Assembly: GCA_933207985.1 (NCBI GenBank)
Contig: OW240916.1
Coordinates: 87,364,699 to 87,428,698, forward strand
Source: Pelobates cultripes
Taxonomy: Eukaryota; Chordata; Amphibia; Anura; Pelobatidae
Direction of reading: 5' to 3'
DNA length: 64,000 nt
The notes under the pieces were generated by a model that was given only the letters and a program-made list of their open reading frames with translations, had not been told where the DNA came from and searched no databases. The position numbers and the translations under genes are program-made. This document shows, one piece after another, positions 44,040 to 56,227 of the stretch. Position 1 is the stretch's first letter. Every line of letters starts with the position of its first letter.

Positions 44040-46017
44040 ACTGTGGTACTCCGCAGATGTGGCCAAAATAGTTAAAAACAAAAAGTTAGCATTTAGGAAT
44101 TATAAAAAAACCCAGAGTGAGGAAGACAAAATGATCTATAAGATTAGGCAGAAAGAGGCTAAACAAGTTATAAGAGCTTCCAAATCACACACAGAAGAGA
44201 AAATAGCACAGTCAGTAAAAAAGGGGGATAAAACATTTTTTAGATACATAAATGAGAAAAGAAAAATAAAACAAGGATTAGTTAGATTAAAAACAAAAGG
44301 AAGGTATGTAGAAGAGGATAAAGGTCAGGCTGACTGCCTCAATGAATATTTTTGTTCTGTATTTACAGAAGAAAATGAAGGAAAGGGACCTCAGTTGAGA
44401 AAAAGGATAAATGAGTCATTTATTACCCGTGAGTTTACAGAGGAAGAGGTTCTATTTCAACTGTCAAAAGTAAAGACAAATAAGTCAATGGGACCTGATG
44501 GAATACACCCAAAGCTATTAAAAGAGCTTAGTGGTGTACTAGCAAAACCATTAACAGATTTATTTAACCAATCATTTTTAACAGGAGTAGTCCCAGAAGA
44601 TTGGAAGTTAGCAAATGTTGTACCCATTTACAAGAAAGGTAATAGGGAGGAGTCGGGCAACTATAGGCCAGTAAGCCTTACTTCAGTAGTGGGGAAAGTG
44701 ATGGAAACCATGTTAAAGGATAGGATTGATGAACATCTAAAAACACATGGATTTCAAGATCAGAGACAACATGGGTTTACTCCAGGGAGATCATGCAAAA
44801 CTAATCTTATTGATTTTTTTGATTGGGTAACTAAAATTATAGATCAGGGTGGTGCAGTAGACATTGCTTACCTAGATTTCAGTAAGGCTTTTGACACTGT
44901 TACACATAGAAGGCTTATCAATAAACTGCAATCTTTAAGTTTGGATTCCAATATTGTTTAATGGGTAAGGCAGTGGCTGAGTGACAGGCAACAGAGGGTT
45001 GTAGTTAATGGAATATATTCGAAGCTTGGACTTGTCACCAGTGGGGTATCTCAGGGATCTGTACTTGGACCCATTCTCTTTAATATTTTTATTAGTGATA
45101 TTGCAGAAGGTCTTGATGGAAAGGTATGTCTTTTTGCTGATGATACTAAGATATGTAACAGGGTTGATATTCCAGGAGGGATAAGCCAAATGGCAAATGA
45201 TTTAGGTAAACTAGAAAAATGGTCAGAATTGTGGCAACTGACATTTAATGTGGATAAGTGCAAGATAATGCATCTTGGACGTAAAAAACCAAGGGCAGAG
45301 TACAGAATATTTGATAGAGTCCTAACCTCAACATATGAGGAAAGGGATTTAGGGGTGATTATTTCTGATGACTTAAAGGTAGGCAGACAATGTAATAGAG
45401 CAGCAGAATGCTTGGTTGTATAGGGAGAGGTATTAGCAGTAGAAAGAGGGAAGTGCTCATGCCATTGTACAGAACACTGGTGAGACCTCACTTGGAGTAT
45501 TGTACACAGTACTGGAGACCGTATCTTCAGAAGGATATTGATACCTTAGAGAGGGTTCAGAGAAGGCCTACTAAACTGGTTCATGGATTGCAGGATAAAA
45601 CTTACCAGGAAAGGTTAAAGGAGCTTAACATGTATAGCTTGGAGGAAAGACGAGACAGGGGGGATATGATAGAAACATTTAAATATATAAAGGGAATCAA
45701 CACAGTAAAGAAGGAGACTATATTTAAAAGAAGAAAAACCCCCACAACAAGAGGACATAGTCTTAAATTAGAGGGACAAAGGTTTAAAAATAATATCAGG
45801 AAGTATTACTTTACTGAGAGGGTAGTGGATGCATGGAATAGCCTTCCAGCTGAAGTGGTAGAGGTTAACACAGTAAAGGAGTTTAAGCATGCGTGGGATA
45901 GGCATAAGGCTATCTAACTATAAGATAAGGCCAGGGACTAATGAAAGTATTTAGAAAATTGGGCAGACTAGATGGGCCGAATGGTTCTTATCTGCCGTCA
46001 CATTCTATGTTTCTATG
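44040..46017 (+). mobile_element. CR1-type LINE, 5'-truncated
   Basis: Carries a CR1-type RT and ends with ATTCTATGTTTCTATGTTTC, the octamer-like tail diagnostic of CR1. The endonuclease half is missing and the 5' boundary near 44040 is approximate. Shares its 3' end with the fragment at 26376-26451. Confidence 0.9.
44059..45917 (+). pseudogene. CR1 reverse transcriptase, one stop and one frameshift
   Basis: RT motifs in order: VKTNKSMGPDGIHPKLLKE (near 44475), NYRPVSLTSVVGKVMETM (44660), YLDFSKAFDTVTH (44870, catalytic Asp), GVSQGSVLGPILFNIFI (45045) and FADD at 45133-45144 (intact), then KTKIMHLGR-like sequence (KCKIMHLGRKKP) and the C-terminal HLEYCTQYWRPYLQKDID, LNMYSLEERRDRGDMI and VVDAWNSLPAEVV. 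TAA at 44959-44961 interrupts the otherwise open frame. A small deletion/frameshift near 45405-45423 moves the end into another frame, closing at 45917. Confidence 0.92.
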
Positions 46018-46019
46018 TT

Positions 46020-47640
46020 TCTATCTGGGTCAGGATAAAAGAAAATTGTGAAAAACTAGCTTAGTCAGGGTTATAGAGATACTCAGATCCAGAAACAAGC
46101 CAAGGTACAAACCAGAAACACAAAGTAATAAGTGCTAAACGGACACTAAAACAGAAAGCACGATAGGACACAGTAAATGGGGTCAGAACACTTTAAATAG
46201 GCTTAGGCGGATACTGATTGGCAGTTGTAACTCCTGCAACTCCAAAACATATGGGAACAATGTTGTAAGAGTGACATAGATAACGTTGACCTGGAAATTA
46301 TACGTTTAATGTATATATGGACATACTCTGGGCATAAGCATCATCCAGAACACTATTCAGAGGTGGCGGAGTGCAATATTCACCCAATCAACGCAGTTGA
46401 GCCTCCCTACACATGATGAGTCTGTTGACTTCTAGGAACCTAAATGCATTTACCATCAAGCGGGTGAAAACAATTATTGGAATTTATATAATAAGCAACT
46501 GTGGACAAAGTTCTAAAATCGGAGAACTCTTCCCTATAACTGATCTATATAAATAACCCAATTTAATATTCTGTGTTTACCTATTAATATTGAACCAGTA
46601 GCAAGATTTATCTCGTGGTTCATCGATAAAGTTATTTTTGCATTGATTTTGGAAGTTACATTTGAGGGGTTTAGTTCATGTTCTAACCTTAGCAAATATA
46701 TATTAGTAAACAGCAATTACCCCATTCTTAGTCCACTTGAAGTCCAGCAAAAAAAAAAAAATAAGTCCATAAAATCTATTTTGTGAAGATGTATTGTTTA
46801 TGAGATACGTAAATGTCCCTTTGTCTAGAAATAGGTTATTCATAAAGTTAGAAAATGGTAAGTGCATGCATGTGGAGACATTATATATAAAACATCATCT
46901 GGTCAATCATTTCAAAATCCTTGTATTCATTGTGTTCCTTTTATAAGTGCAGCTTATTGTACAGATCCCCTCTATTTACGTAAATTTCCTTTACTACTGA
47001 TGTCACTGTTACCCTGGAGACCAATGTCAGCATTTTATGGGCTTGCTGCCTGCACTGCTGATTTTTATTTCATCCTAGCTCACTTGTGCCGGACTTTGAA
47101 CATTTCTTGTGTTGTCATTTACAATTATGCAGAGTAAAACTGTACAGTTTATTCTCCAACTGTTTTTCTAACGTCTTTTATTTTTTTTTCCAGCTTGGTT
47201 CAGGTATTTTATGATATTTTACAAAGATTACCATTAAAAGTGTTTTACTTATTTCAGTAAACAAATTTAAATGAATCCAAATGTATCATAATAAGGTAGT
47301 AGAATGGTACCATTTAACATAATTAAATTTTACTCTTATATAATACAATATTATATTAATAGAAAATTAATTTAGGAAATAAACAATAAAAATAATAATT
47401 TATGGATTTTCTCTTATTGCCATGGTAGATATATTTTATTTGCGCACTGATCTAGAGAGGTGCACTTTAATGTCATTAGCCTCATCTTGCTTTGATTATT
47501 ATGCTTACTGGAAAAAAAATATTACAAATATCATTGGTAATAAGAAACAACAAGAGTTAAATTAGAATAACAGACACAACAAAACTCTAAGCAAGATGTG
47601 CACTTAAGCCTATTATAGTCTATTATAGGTGTATGTGTAT
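46020..47640. other. No gene seen
   Basis: 46020-46240 has AGG/CAGAAAC phrases like 7200-7400 and may be part of an interspersed repeat. The rest is AT-rich. Confidence 0.4.
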
Positions 47641-47647
47641 ATATATA

Positions 47648-47964
47648 CAGTTGCAAGAAAAAGTATGTGAACCCTTTGGAATGATATGGATTTCTGCACC
47701 AATTGGTCATAAAATGTGATCTGATCACAAAGGAGGTTCAACCAAATCCAAGGGTTCACATACTTTTTCCACCTGCACTGTGAATGTTTACATGGTGTGT
47801 TCAATAAAAACATGGCAACATTTCATTCTTTGTGTGTTATTAGTTTAAGCAGACTGTGATTGTCTATTGTTGTGACTTAGATGATGATCAGATCACATTT
47901 TATGACCAATTTGTGCAGAAATCCATATCATTCCAAAGGGTTCACATACATTTTCTTGTAACTG
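47648..47964. mobile_element. Tc1/mariner-type MITE
   Basis: 317 bp between TA dinucleotides (47646-47647 and 47965-47966). Long inverted arms of about 80 bp: CAGTTGCAAGAAAAAGTATG at left, CATACATTTTCTTGTAACTG at right. No coding capacity. Confidence 0.9.
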
Positions 47965-47969
47965 TATAT

Positions 47970-48628
47970 ATTTATATATATATACACACACACTTAAAAT
48001 AGAAAATCTGGTTGTAGGTGTCCTCCATACATTATATAGATATCCTTAAGGTTTTTATTAGATGTCTGCAGCCATTGCATGCACTCCTATTTTAACCCAC
48101 CCAAGACTTTCTGTGGTTGTCCAATTACAGACTTTCCAGTGTAGCTCAATGAGAAGTCTTTGCAAATGGTAATTGCTACCTCTTGAGCTTAGCCCCACTG
48201 AGCTAACCAAACCAGGAAGTAACAGGACCGGTTGTCTGATTGACAGACAGGTGGATATAACAATGTTCATTTTTATAAGCATCAATTTCTATTGATAGCT
48301 GCAGTTTTTGTAAAAACATTTTTTAAAAAGGACACCCTCTTCACACATAAAGCCCTTCAGCAAGCTGAAATGTGGCTAGAATGTCCCTGTTTTGGGCTCT
48401 TGTCTCAGCATCACAGGTTTGTGGGGCACTAGGGAACTGTAGCCATAAAGGAATGTAAGAGTACATCATTAGACATTCTTGAGCATTTGGACAATACAGA
48501 AAACACATTAGTGCATATAACAGTGACCGTGTGTAAATGAAAGTGTACTAGCAAATAGCATGTAGCAAAAACATACTTTAGATTAAGTTGTCCATAATTA
48601 AATCTTGTGGAAAAGTCCCAAGAGTGTT
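47970..48628. other. No gene seen
   Basis: AC/AT microsatellite at 47966-47992, then unremarkable sequence. Confidence 0.4.
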
Positions 48629-48629
48629 T

Positions 48630-49650
48630 ATTATTAACCCCTTAGTGACCAGACCGTTTTTCAATTTTCTTACCGTTAGGGACCAGGGCTGTTTTTACAT
48701 TTCTGCGGTGTTTGTGTTTAGCTGTATTTTTATTACTCATTTACTGTACCCACACATATCATGTACAGTTTTTCTTGGCATTAAATTGTCTTTCTAAAGA
48801 TACCATTAGTTACATCACATCATATAATTTACTATATAAAATTTATAAAATATGATGAAACAATTGAAATAAACACTTTTCTAACTTTGACCTCCAAAAT
48901 CTGTTACACATCTACAACTGCCAAAAAAACACCCATGCTAAATAGTTTCTAAATTGTGATCTGAGTTTAGAAATACCCAATGTTAACATGTTCTTAGCTT
49001 TTTATTTTGCAAGTTATAGGGCAATAAGTACAAGAAGCACTTTGCTATTTCCAAACCATTTAAAAAAAAAATAAAAAAATTAACAAGTTACATTGTAACA
49101 CTGATACCTGTCAGGAATCCCTAAATAACCCTTCACATGTATATATTTTTTTAATAGAAGACAACCTAAGGTATTAAACTTGGGGTATTTTGACTCTTTT
49201 CATGCAACCATTTTACCACCAATCTATGCCAAATTTAAAAGAAAATAATAATTGGTGATTTTTTTGACACACATAGTAATTTAAGAATACATGTACTGAG
49301 AACTTTAAGGGTTACTGCCAAAGAACATGCCAATATGTGTTCAGCAACATCTCCTGAGTACAGTGATACCATCCATGTATAGGTGTGTCGGGTTCTCTGG
49401 GGGCTAAAAGACCTTATTTGGAGGTTGCGCATTCCAGTTTTACAACTTGGAATTTTCACAGCTGGTCATCATGCACCCATGTCATATTTTGGACATTTTT
49501 TAAACCGGCCAATGTAATTTACCCCCTTCAAACTTTTTGAAAAGTAGACACCCTAGGGCATTTCAAATTGTGGTATTTTAACACTTTCCATGCAGTAATT
49601 CTACCACCAGTCTTTGTCAAACTTTTGGGTAGTAATGTTTTGTTATTTTT
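48630..49650 (+). repeat. Unclassified interspersed repeat, third copy
   Basis: Starts TTAACCCCTTAGTGACCAGA. Shares GGTATTTTGACTCTTTTCAT with 41835 and repeats internally (GAAAAGTAGACACC near 49540; ACCACCAATCTATG near 49215 and ACCACCAGTCTTTG near 49605). No ORF. Confidence 0.65.
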
Positions 49651-49889
49651 CACACACTTTATTATTATTATTATTATGTTATTTATATAGCACCATCAAA
49701 TTCCGCAGCGCTTTACTGGACGAACAGACATGTAGTTGTAACCAGACAAGTTGGACACACAGGAACAGAGGGGTTGAGGGCCCTGCTCAGTGAGCTTACA
49801 TGCTAGAGGGAGTGGGGTAAAATGACACAAAAAGGTAAGGATAGTATTAGACTAGTACCAGTTGCAGAAGAAGAATCAGTCGGGAGCTA

Positions 49890-52800
49890 TTAACAGTTTA
49901 ATTGATACGCTTTTATGAAGAAGTGGGTTTTTGACGATTCTTTGAAGGAGTGGAGACTGGGTGAGCATCTAACGGAGGAGGGAAGCTTGTTCCACAGGAA
50001 CGGTGCAGCCCTCGAGAAATCTTGAAGGCGAGCATCAAAGGTGGAAGTACGGACAGAAGATAGACGTACGTCTTCAGCAGATCGTAAAGGCCTAGACAGG
50101 ACATACTTGTGTATAAGGGAGGACAGATAGGTGGGAGCAGCATTATGTAATGATTTGAAAGCAAGAACCAGAATTTTAAATTGCGCTCTATATTTTATAG
50201 GAAGCCAATGTAGGGACTGACAGAAGGGTGAGGCATGGGAGGTGCGGGCGGACAGGAAGATGAGCCTCACTGCCACATTCATTATGGACTGTAACAGCAC
50301 AAGTTGGGAGCACGTAAGACCACTGAGAAGCGTATTACAGTAGTCAAGGTGAAAAAGGACAGTGGAATGGACCAATTCCTTAGTCGCATCTGTTGTTAAG
50401 TAGGAGTGGATGCGCGCAATGTTTTTGAGATGGAAATGACAGGATTTGGCGATAGACTGAACATGAGGCTTGAAGGACAGGTCGGATTCAAAGAGAACAC
50501 CTAGGCAGCAAGCCTGCGTGGTGGAGCTGATGGTAGCACCGTTGACTTGGAGGGAGGGAGACACAGGAGTAACAACACTTGAGGGAGGAAACACCAGAAT
50601 TTCAGTTTTGGTCAAGTTTAGTTTAAGGAAGTGGGCAGCCATCCAGTTAGAAATAGCAGAGAGGCAGTCAGAGACACTAGTCAAAAGGGACTGGGAGAGA
50701 TCAGGAGAGGACAGGTAGATTTGCGTGTAATCTGCATTGAAATGATTTCGGAAGCCAAAGGAGCTAATGAGTTTACCAAGGGAGGCAGTATAGATGGAGA
50801 ACAGTAGGGGACCAATGACTGAACCTTGGGGGACACCAACAGAGAGGAGTTGGGGAGAAGAAGCAGAGCCAGAAAAAGAAACATTGAAAGAGCGCTGGGA
50901 GAGGTAGGAGGAGCACCAGGAGAGAGCAAAACTTGTAGACCGATATTGAGGAGGATGAGAAGAAGCTGTTGATGATCAACAGTGTCAAAAGCCACAGACA
51001 GGTCAAGGAGAATTAGGATAGAGTAGTGACCACGAGATTTTGCAGCGAGTAGATAATTGGATACTTTGGTCAGTGCCGTTTCCACAGAGTGCTTAGCGCG
51101 GAAACCAAACTGAAGCGGGTCTAGCAGAGAGTTGGACACGAGGAAGTCTGTCAATCTTGCATACACAATTCTTTCAAGGATCTTGGATGCAAAAGGCAGC
51201 AGCGAGATAGGACGATAGTTGGATGGGGAGTTAGGGTCAAGTTTGGGCATCTTTAGAATTGGGGTTACAGTTGCATGTTTGAAGGGCGATGGAAATATAC
51301 CAGAGGAGAGAGAGAGATTGAGAATTTTAGTGAGAAGTGGAGAAAGAGAAGAAGACAATGTACAGATGAGATGCGAGAGAATTGGATCTAGGGAGCAGGT
51401 GGTGGGGCGGGAGGACTGGAGCAGAGCAGAAACCAATGTAGCGGGTGCGAATGAACATAGAACAGCAGAGGGAGTGAAGTTAGAGGAAGTATTGTAAGGG
51501 GAAGAAGAAAGATGAGAGATCTCTTTTCTGATTGTAGAGATCTTGTCAGTGAAGTGAGTTGCAAAGTCAGAGGTGGTCAAATTAGTAGGTGGAGGAGGAA
51601 CAGCAGGGCTAGGAAGAGAGTTAAATGTGTGAAACAGTTGTTTGGGTTCGCGGGAGAGTGTGGTTATGAGGGTATTGAAGTAATTAACTTTTGAGGAGGA
51701 AAGAGCCAAGCTGTTTGAGCTCAGCATAAATTTATAGTGGAGAAAGTCAGATACACAGTAAGACTTTCTCCAACAGCGTTCAGCAGTCCTGGAGCATTTT
51801 TGGAAGTATCGAGTGAGCTTTGTGTGCCAGGGTTGTTGTTGGGGACGCCTGCCGCATTTAAATGTACAAGGTGCCATGATGTCTAGTTGAGAGGAGAGTG
51901 TGGAATTGTAGAAGGAGGTTGCAGAACTAAGACTGGTGAGGTTTGAGATAGGTAAAAGGAGAGTTTGGAGATTAGTGGAGAAATGCTCTAGGTCAAGACA
52001 TTGGAGGTTTCTGTGAGAGTGATGTTCAGACGGTGGTGTCAATTGGGTCTTAGGTATGCCAATGTCAAAAGTCAGCAGATGGTGGTCAGATAGAGGAAAA
52101 GGAATATTGGAGAGATTAGAGGCAGTACAGAAGTTGGTGAAGGCAAGATCAAGAGTGTTTCCTGCTGTATGGGTTGCTAAATTGGACCATTGCGTAAGGC
52201 CAAAGGAGGAGGTTACAGAGAGCAGACAAGAGGCATCAGTGCAATTGGGGTTATTGATTGGGATATTGAAATCCCCAAGTATAAGGGAAGGAGTGCTAGA
52301 TGAGAGGAAGTGGGGAAGCCAGGAAGAAAAGTGCTCAATGAATAGTCTAGGATAACCGGGGGGGCGGTAGATGATAGCAATTCTTAAAGGAGTGGGTTTA
52401 AATAGGCGGACAGTGTGAACTTCAAAAGAAGAAAAGGATAGGGCAGGGGGAGTTATGATTGGTTGAAAGGTACATTGAGGGGAGAGAAGGATGCCTACGC
52501 CGCCTCCTTTACAGTTGAGTCTGGGAGTGTGAGAGAATTGTAGCCCACCAAAACATAAAGAGGCAGGAGTAGCGCTATCAGAGGGGGACAGCCAGGTCTC
52601 TGTAAGTGCAAGCAGTGTGAGTGAGTTTGAGATGAAAAAGTCGTGTATGGTTGTTGATTTTAAATTACTGCAGATGGAGCGGGCATTCCAGAGTGCACAA
52701 TTAATTTTGGTAAGTGAGGGTAAAGGGCAGGGTATTGTGATGAGGTTTGTGGGGTTTCTGGTTGTCTTAGTGTGTGTAGAGAAGGTGAAGGGCCCTGGAT

Positions 52801-52936
52801 TGGGAGAGACATCACCAGCTGCTAGAAGCAGGAGGAGAGAAAGTGACAAGAGGTGTGAATGGGTTTTGTATGCATGGGGTCTAGGATGAGATCGATTGTG
52901 GGTCGGAGTGAGAGTTGAAAAATGAGTGTAAGGCAT
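49890..52936 (-). pseudogene. L2 ORF2: 2A-like leader, endonuclease, RT
   Basis: Start at 52936. Residues 30-40 are Leu-rich, followed by GDVSPNPGP (41-49), a 2A-type ribosome-skipping motif. APE endonuclease spans about residues 75-300: [45 protein letters not shown] and [13 protein letters not shown] follows: [50 protein letters not shown] (catalytic Asp). A frameshift near 50940-50985 breaks the frame; it continues in the frame that ends at 49890. The usual FADDTQIYL reads NADYTQIYL (about 50715-50741), so the second catalytic Asp is Tyr. The C-terminus has [14 protein letters not shown] and [11 protein letters not shown]. Confidence 0.92.
52790..52816 (-). other. 2A-like ribosome-skipping motif
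   Basis: Encodes GDVSPNPGP. The D-V-x-x-N-P-G-P core is intact. Skipping would occur between the last Gly and Pro, releasing a 48-residue leader. 2A-like motifs at the start of APE-type non-LTR ORFs are known in other animals. Confidence 0.8.
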
Positions 52937-53111
52937 GACATGAGAGAAGGGGGGAGTGTAGCAGAGAGGGGCATATGTAAGTGTGGATGAGGGGATGAGT
53001 GAAGTAGGTGTAAGGAGAGATTTTTATACTGAGGGAGACTGAGGAAATAAAGAGGAGGAGAAAACAGATCATTGCTAAACTGTAAAGGTAGGAAAAATAT
53101 TATGTTTTATG

Positions 53112-53285
53112 GCAAGACCATTTAATTTTATCTCACATATATATTATTATTATTAAATGCTCTTGCATAGCAAGGACACTTAATGTTATCTCACATATAT
53201 ATTATTATTATTAAGTGTTCTTGCATAGCAAGACCACTTAATGTTATCTCACATATATATTATTATTATTATTCTTATTATAGCA
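53112..53285. repeat. Tandem repeat, three copies, 58-bp period
   Basis: GCAAGACCA/GCAAGGACA...TCTCACATATATATTATTAT recurs starting at 53112, 53170 and 53228. Confidence 0.88.
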
Positions 53286-53935
53286 AAATTTACCACCCTA
53301 ACTCCTCCCACAGTTTTTACACTACATAGACCGTAATATGCTATTACTTTGTGGAACGTTTCGCCGAATAGTTCACGGAATATTCGTTCTTGTTGCAAAA
53401 TTGGTCCCATAGGAATGAATGGCAAACTGTTCAAAACTAGAGTGGGAGCTGGCAAAAGCTGAAAAATCAGGACATGATTTCTAAACTGACACCACTCCCT
53501 CATTTTCAAGCCCACCTACACAAATCTTATATCAAAACGTTCAGCTATCCCTGCTGCCACTAAAAATGTCCACGGCTAAGCCATAATCCTGATCATTTTC
53601 ACAATATGACCATTTGTTTGGGCAATTTCTAAACTGTGACTGTGCCTTCATTTTTAATATTTCAGAGACATACTATGCATCAAAATGTAGGTCTGGGTCT
53701 TGATTCTCACAATATAAAGCTCTTCGCTGTAGGATTTATAGTTTTTAAAATATGATGGCACCCGCCAAAATACTCTGACCTGTGCCAGGCTGGAGCAGCA
53801 AGTGATGTCATTGACAGGGCCTTTTGTACACCTGCTAATGTTTTTATAAATGTATGTTTTAATGTAACTGTGAAGCACTTTGGGCAACAACATTGCAATT
53901 AAATGTGCTATATAAAGAAATAATAGTTACTCCGC
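53286..53935. repeat. Probable interspersed repeat ending in an L2-like tail
   Basis: 53290-53700 looks like a noncoding interspersed repeat (ACTCCTCCCACAG, TTGGTCCCATAGGAATGAAT). 53860-53925 reads GTGAAGCACTTTGGGCAACA then TGTGCTATATAAAG, a tail typical of L2-group LINEs. Confidence 0.45.
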
Positions 53936-55372
53936 CCACTCCAGTTGCAGACTACTGGTGGAGGCAAGAACACTTCACACAATTTCCCCAGAAATTGTAG
54001 CTTTTCTAGTTTCTTTTATTTTACTTTATTATTTAATTTTGTATTTTTCTTTGCTCCTCCCTTCCCACTTCCCCATTTACTGCATAACGACTTGTGGCAT
54101 ATGATGCACTGGGACACGCTTTCCCCCCTGGGTTCACTCGCGACTCGCGAGCAGGACCTAGTGTAACTTCCCACCAGGGATATCTGTGAGAACTTGCATA
54201 GGCATTAATATAACTGCTACTCAGACCACGAAGACCGGTAGTAACTGGCCGGCCATCGGGACATGCCACACTACATTTGGCACAAAGGCTCTCGTGCTCT
54301 GGTGCAACTCAACTCAAGGGCCCTAAGCTGCTTACGAATTTATCCTTCATCTCATTAAGATTTCTTTTTTATTGGGTACTCCACAAAGAGCCACACACTT
54401 AGCATCTCCTAGAGAGGTAGGCAACCAAACCCCAACCCCCCAAAGGCCCTAACAACATAGATGTAGCGGCATCCACCGCAACACCGCACGCTATGATAAT
54501 GACACACAATCCTGAGGTACCCACATTAACCCTGCTTTAACCTGTCTTGTCTATCACCCTAGGTTAACTTTACAGCATTTCTATATAATACATTTATAAT
54601 TATTACTGTAAAATGTGCTGCTTATTAAGACTGACACTGTTGTTCGTCCATATCTTGTTTGAAACGAATGTTGTGAAACAATTGCTGATTGTGATGAGTG
54701 CACAACAAAAATAAAGAATAAAACTAAAAAATGTGTATTTCTGTACAAGGGTTGCAGCAAGAAATATTAACATTTTTAGAAACTCTTATATAATGTGTGT
54801 TTTTTGAAAGGTGAGAGGGAAGTTGTAATCAACCTAGAATCCCTCCTTCGTGGCCAGCTTTGACACTCGAGATGGGAACAAAAGGCATAAAAGTTATGAC
54901 ATGTAAATGAGCTGTATTCTTGTTGGGAGTTGAATTTTATTTTAGCAAGTTCCCATTTTCTCTACCGGTATCTCCCTGGGGCAGAAGATACAATTACTGT
55001 ACTGTACAAAGTGAGTAAATATGAATTTCTGTAAATATTCATGTGACCTATAGAGACCTATTTAATAATATCTATAATTGCATAGATAATTTACTAAGTT
55101 GTGTTTGGTTCCTCCAAGCAAATCAGGTTTCAAAAAACCCACAAAGGCACCTCTTTTGTAAATTGCCTTGGTGGTGGCAGCTTTTGATACTAGAGTTAAG
55201 TGTGGGTGGTGTTAGGGCGGATTTTTTAACATCACTATTTTAGATCTAGTGTGCGATCACAAAAATTATGTATTTTCTGAGTTCTGATGCACACACATTT
55301 ATCCCTAACTTCTTGGTGCCTTATTATGACATCATATATAATGTGGACTTACCTATTAGTCTCCTTTTATAG
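53936..55372. other. No gene seen; possible LINE 3' UTR remnant
   Basis: 53940-54740 ends ACAACAAAAATAAAGAATAA, which could be an L1 3' UTR. No protein motif. 54740-55372 is featureless. Confidence 0.3.
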
Positions 55373-55788
55373 TGTCAGCCCATGTGTCGCTTTTTGATGA
55401 TGTGTACAGGCTTGTGACATCACAGTCCTCTGTGACCAATCGTTACCCAGTATAGGGTATATATAATTCCTGGTTGTCCTTGTTTCCTTGCCCTGTCATG
55501 GTTTTTGTTACCTGAGAGAGTGTGTTTATACAGTGTATTGGATTTCCTGTTTTCTGACCTTGGTTTGTTTGACTTTTCTTGCTCTCTTGTTATCCTGATC
55601 TTGGCCTGGCTATTGATTCCGTGTATTTCAGTAATCATGACCTCTGCGTGTCTCTCGTTCATTCTCTGTCTGCTTGCAGACATTTCATATATCTGTCTCA
55701 GGCACTAACCTGGCCACTCTAAGGGCCGGTACGTGTACCTTTACTTTTACCTTTAGGTTTGCATGTTAGGGTAACTCTATTCCTGACA
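55373..55788 (+). mobile_element. LTR-like segment, no target duplication
   Basis: TGTCAGC...CCTGACA ends, a TATA block (TATAGGGTATATATAA) near 55452-55467, and GGCCACTCTAAGGGCCGGTA near the 3' end, parallel to GGCCATTCTAAGGTCCGGTA in the solo LTR at 38241. The 416-bp segment is thus a related LTR, but the flanks (TATAG, GCCAG) do not match. Confidence 0.6.
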
Positions 55789-56225
55789 GCCAGTGGCAGA
55801 ACAATATTTTGAATGATGTCATATTACGGCTCCCGATATCACCACAGAGAGAGCAGTGAGGAACTGGAAGATAAGCGCTCCCTCACTACCACCTGCCGCC
55901 TTCTTCCCCCGAGTATATTTTGGAAGAGTAGGCACCTGCTGTTGAGGTAAGAAGGTGCCTTCTCTGTCTGAGGGAATAAGTAACCACTCTGGGGATGCCA
56001 TAAGGTAGCCAATCAGCCACCTTAGGGCGCTCTGTGACAGATCATTGGCCTACTTCTCTCTGCCCCTCAACCCTCCAGAACCAAGTTGTGGGCAGAATTT
56101 AAGTACTGTGGTCTATGATGCAGGAGGTGCAGCATTTAGATTCACTTATGTACTATTCTCCACAGAACTATGCACACAATGTAGGCAGGGCAGCAATAGG
56201 TCAAAGCCCAAAGCTAATATGGAAG
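55789..56225. other. No gene seen
   Basis: GC-moderate sequence sharing phrases (ATGTCATATT..GGCTCC) with 58550-58580; probably repeat-derived. Confidence 0.35.
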
Positions 56226-56227
56226 TA

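Larger units (their letters stand above)
49661..53070 (-). mobile_element. L2-type LINE, near complete
   Basis: Minus-strand element from a 5' region near 53070 to an ATT-microsatellite 3' end at 49661-49680. The tail (TATATAGCACCATCAAATTC in plus orientation) differs from the GCGCCAACAG tail of the three other L2 copies here, so it is a second subfamily. Confidence 0.85.

Noticed and set aside
50470..52889. Plus-strand open frames of 60-99 codons
   Set aside because: They are antisense to the L2 ORF2 and have no own motifs.
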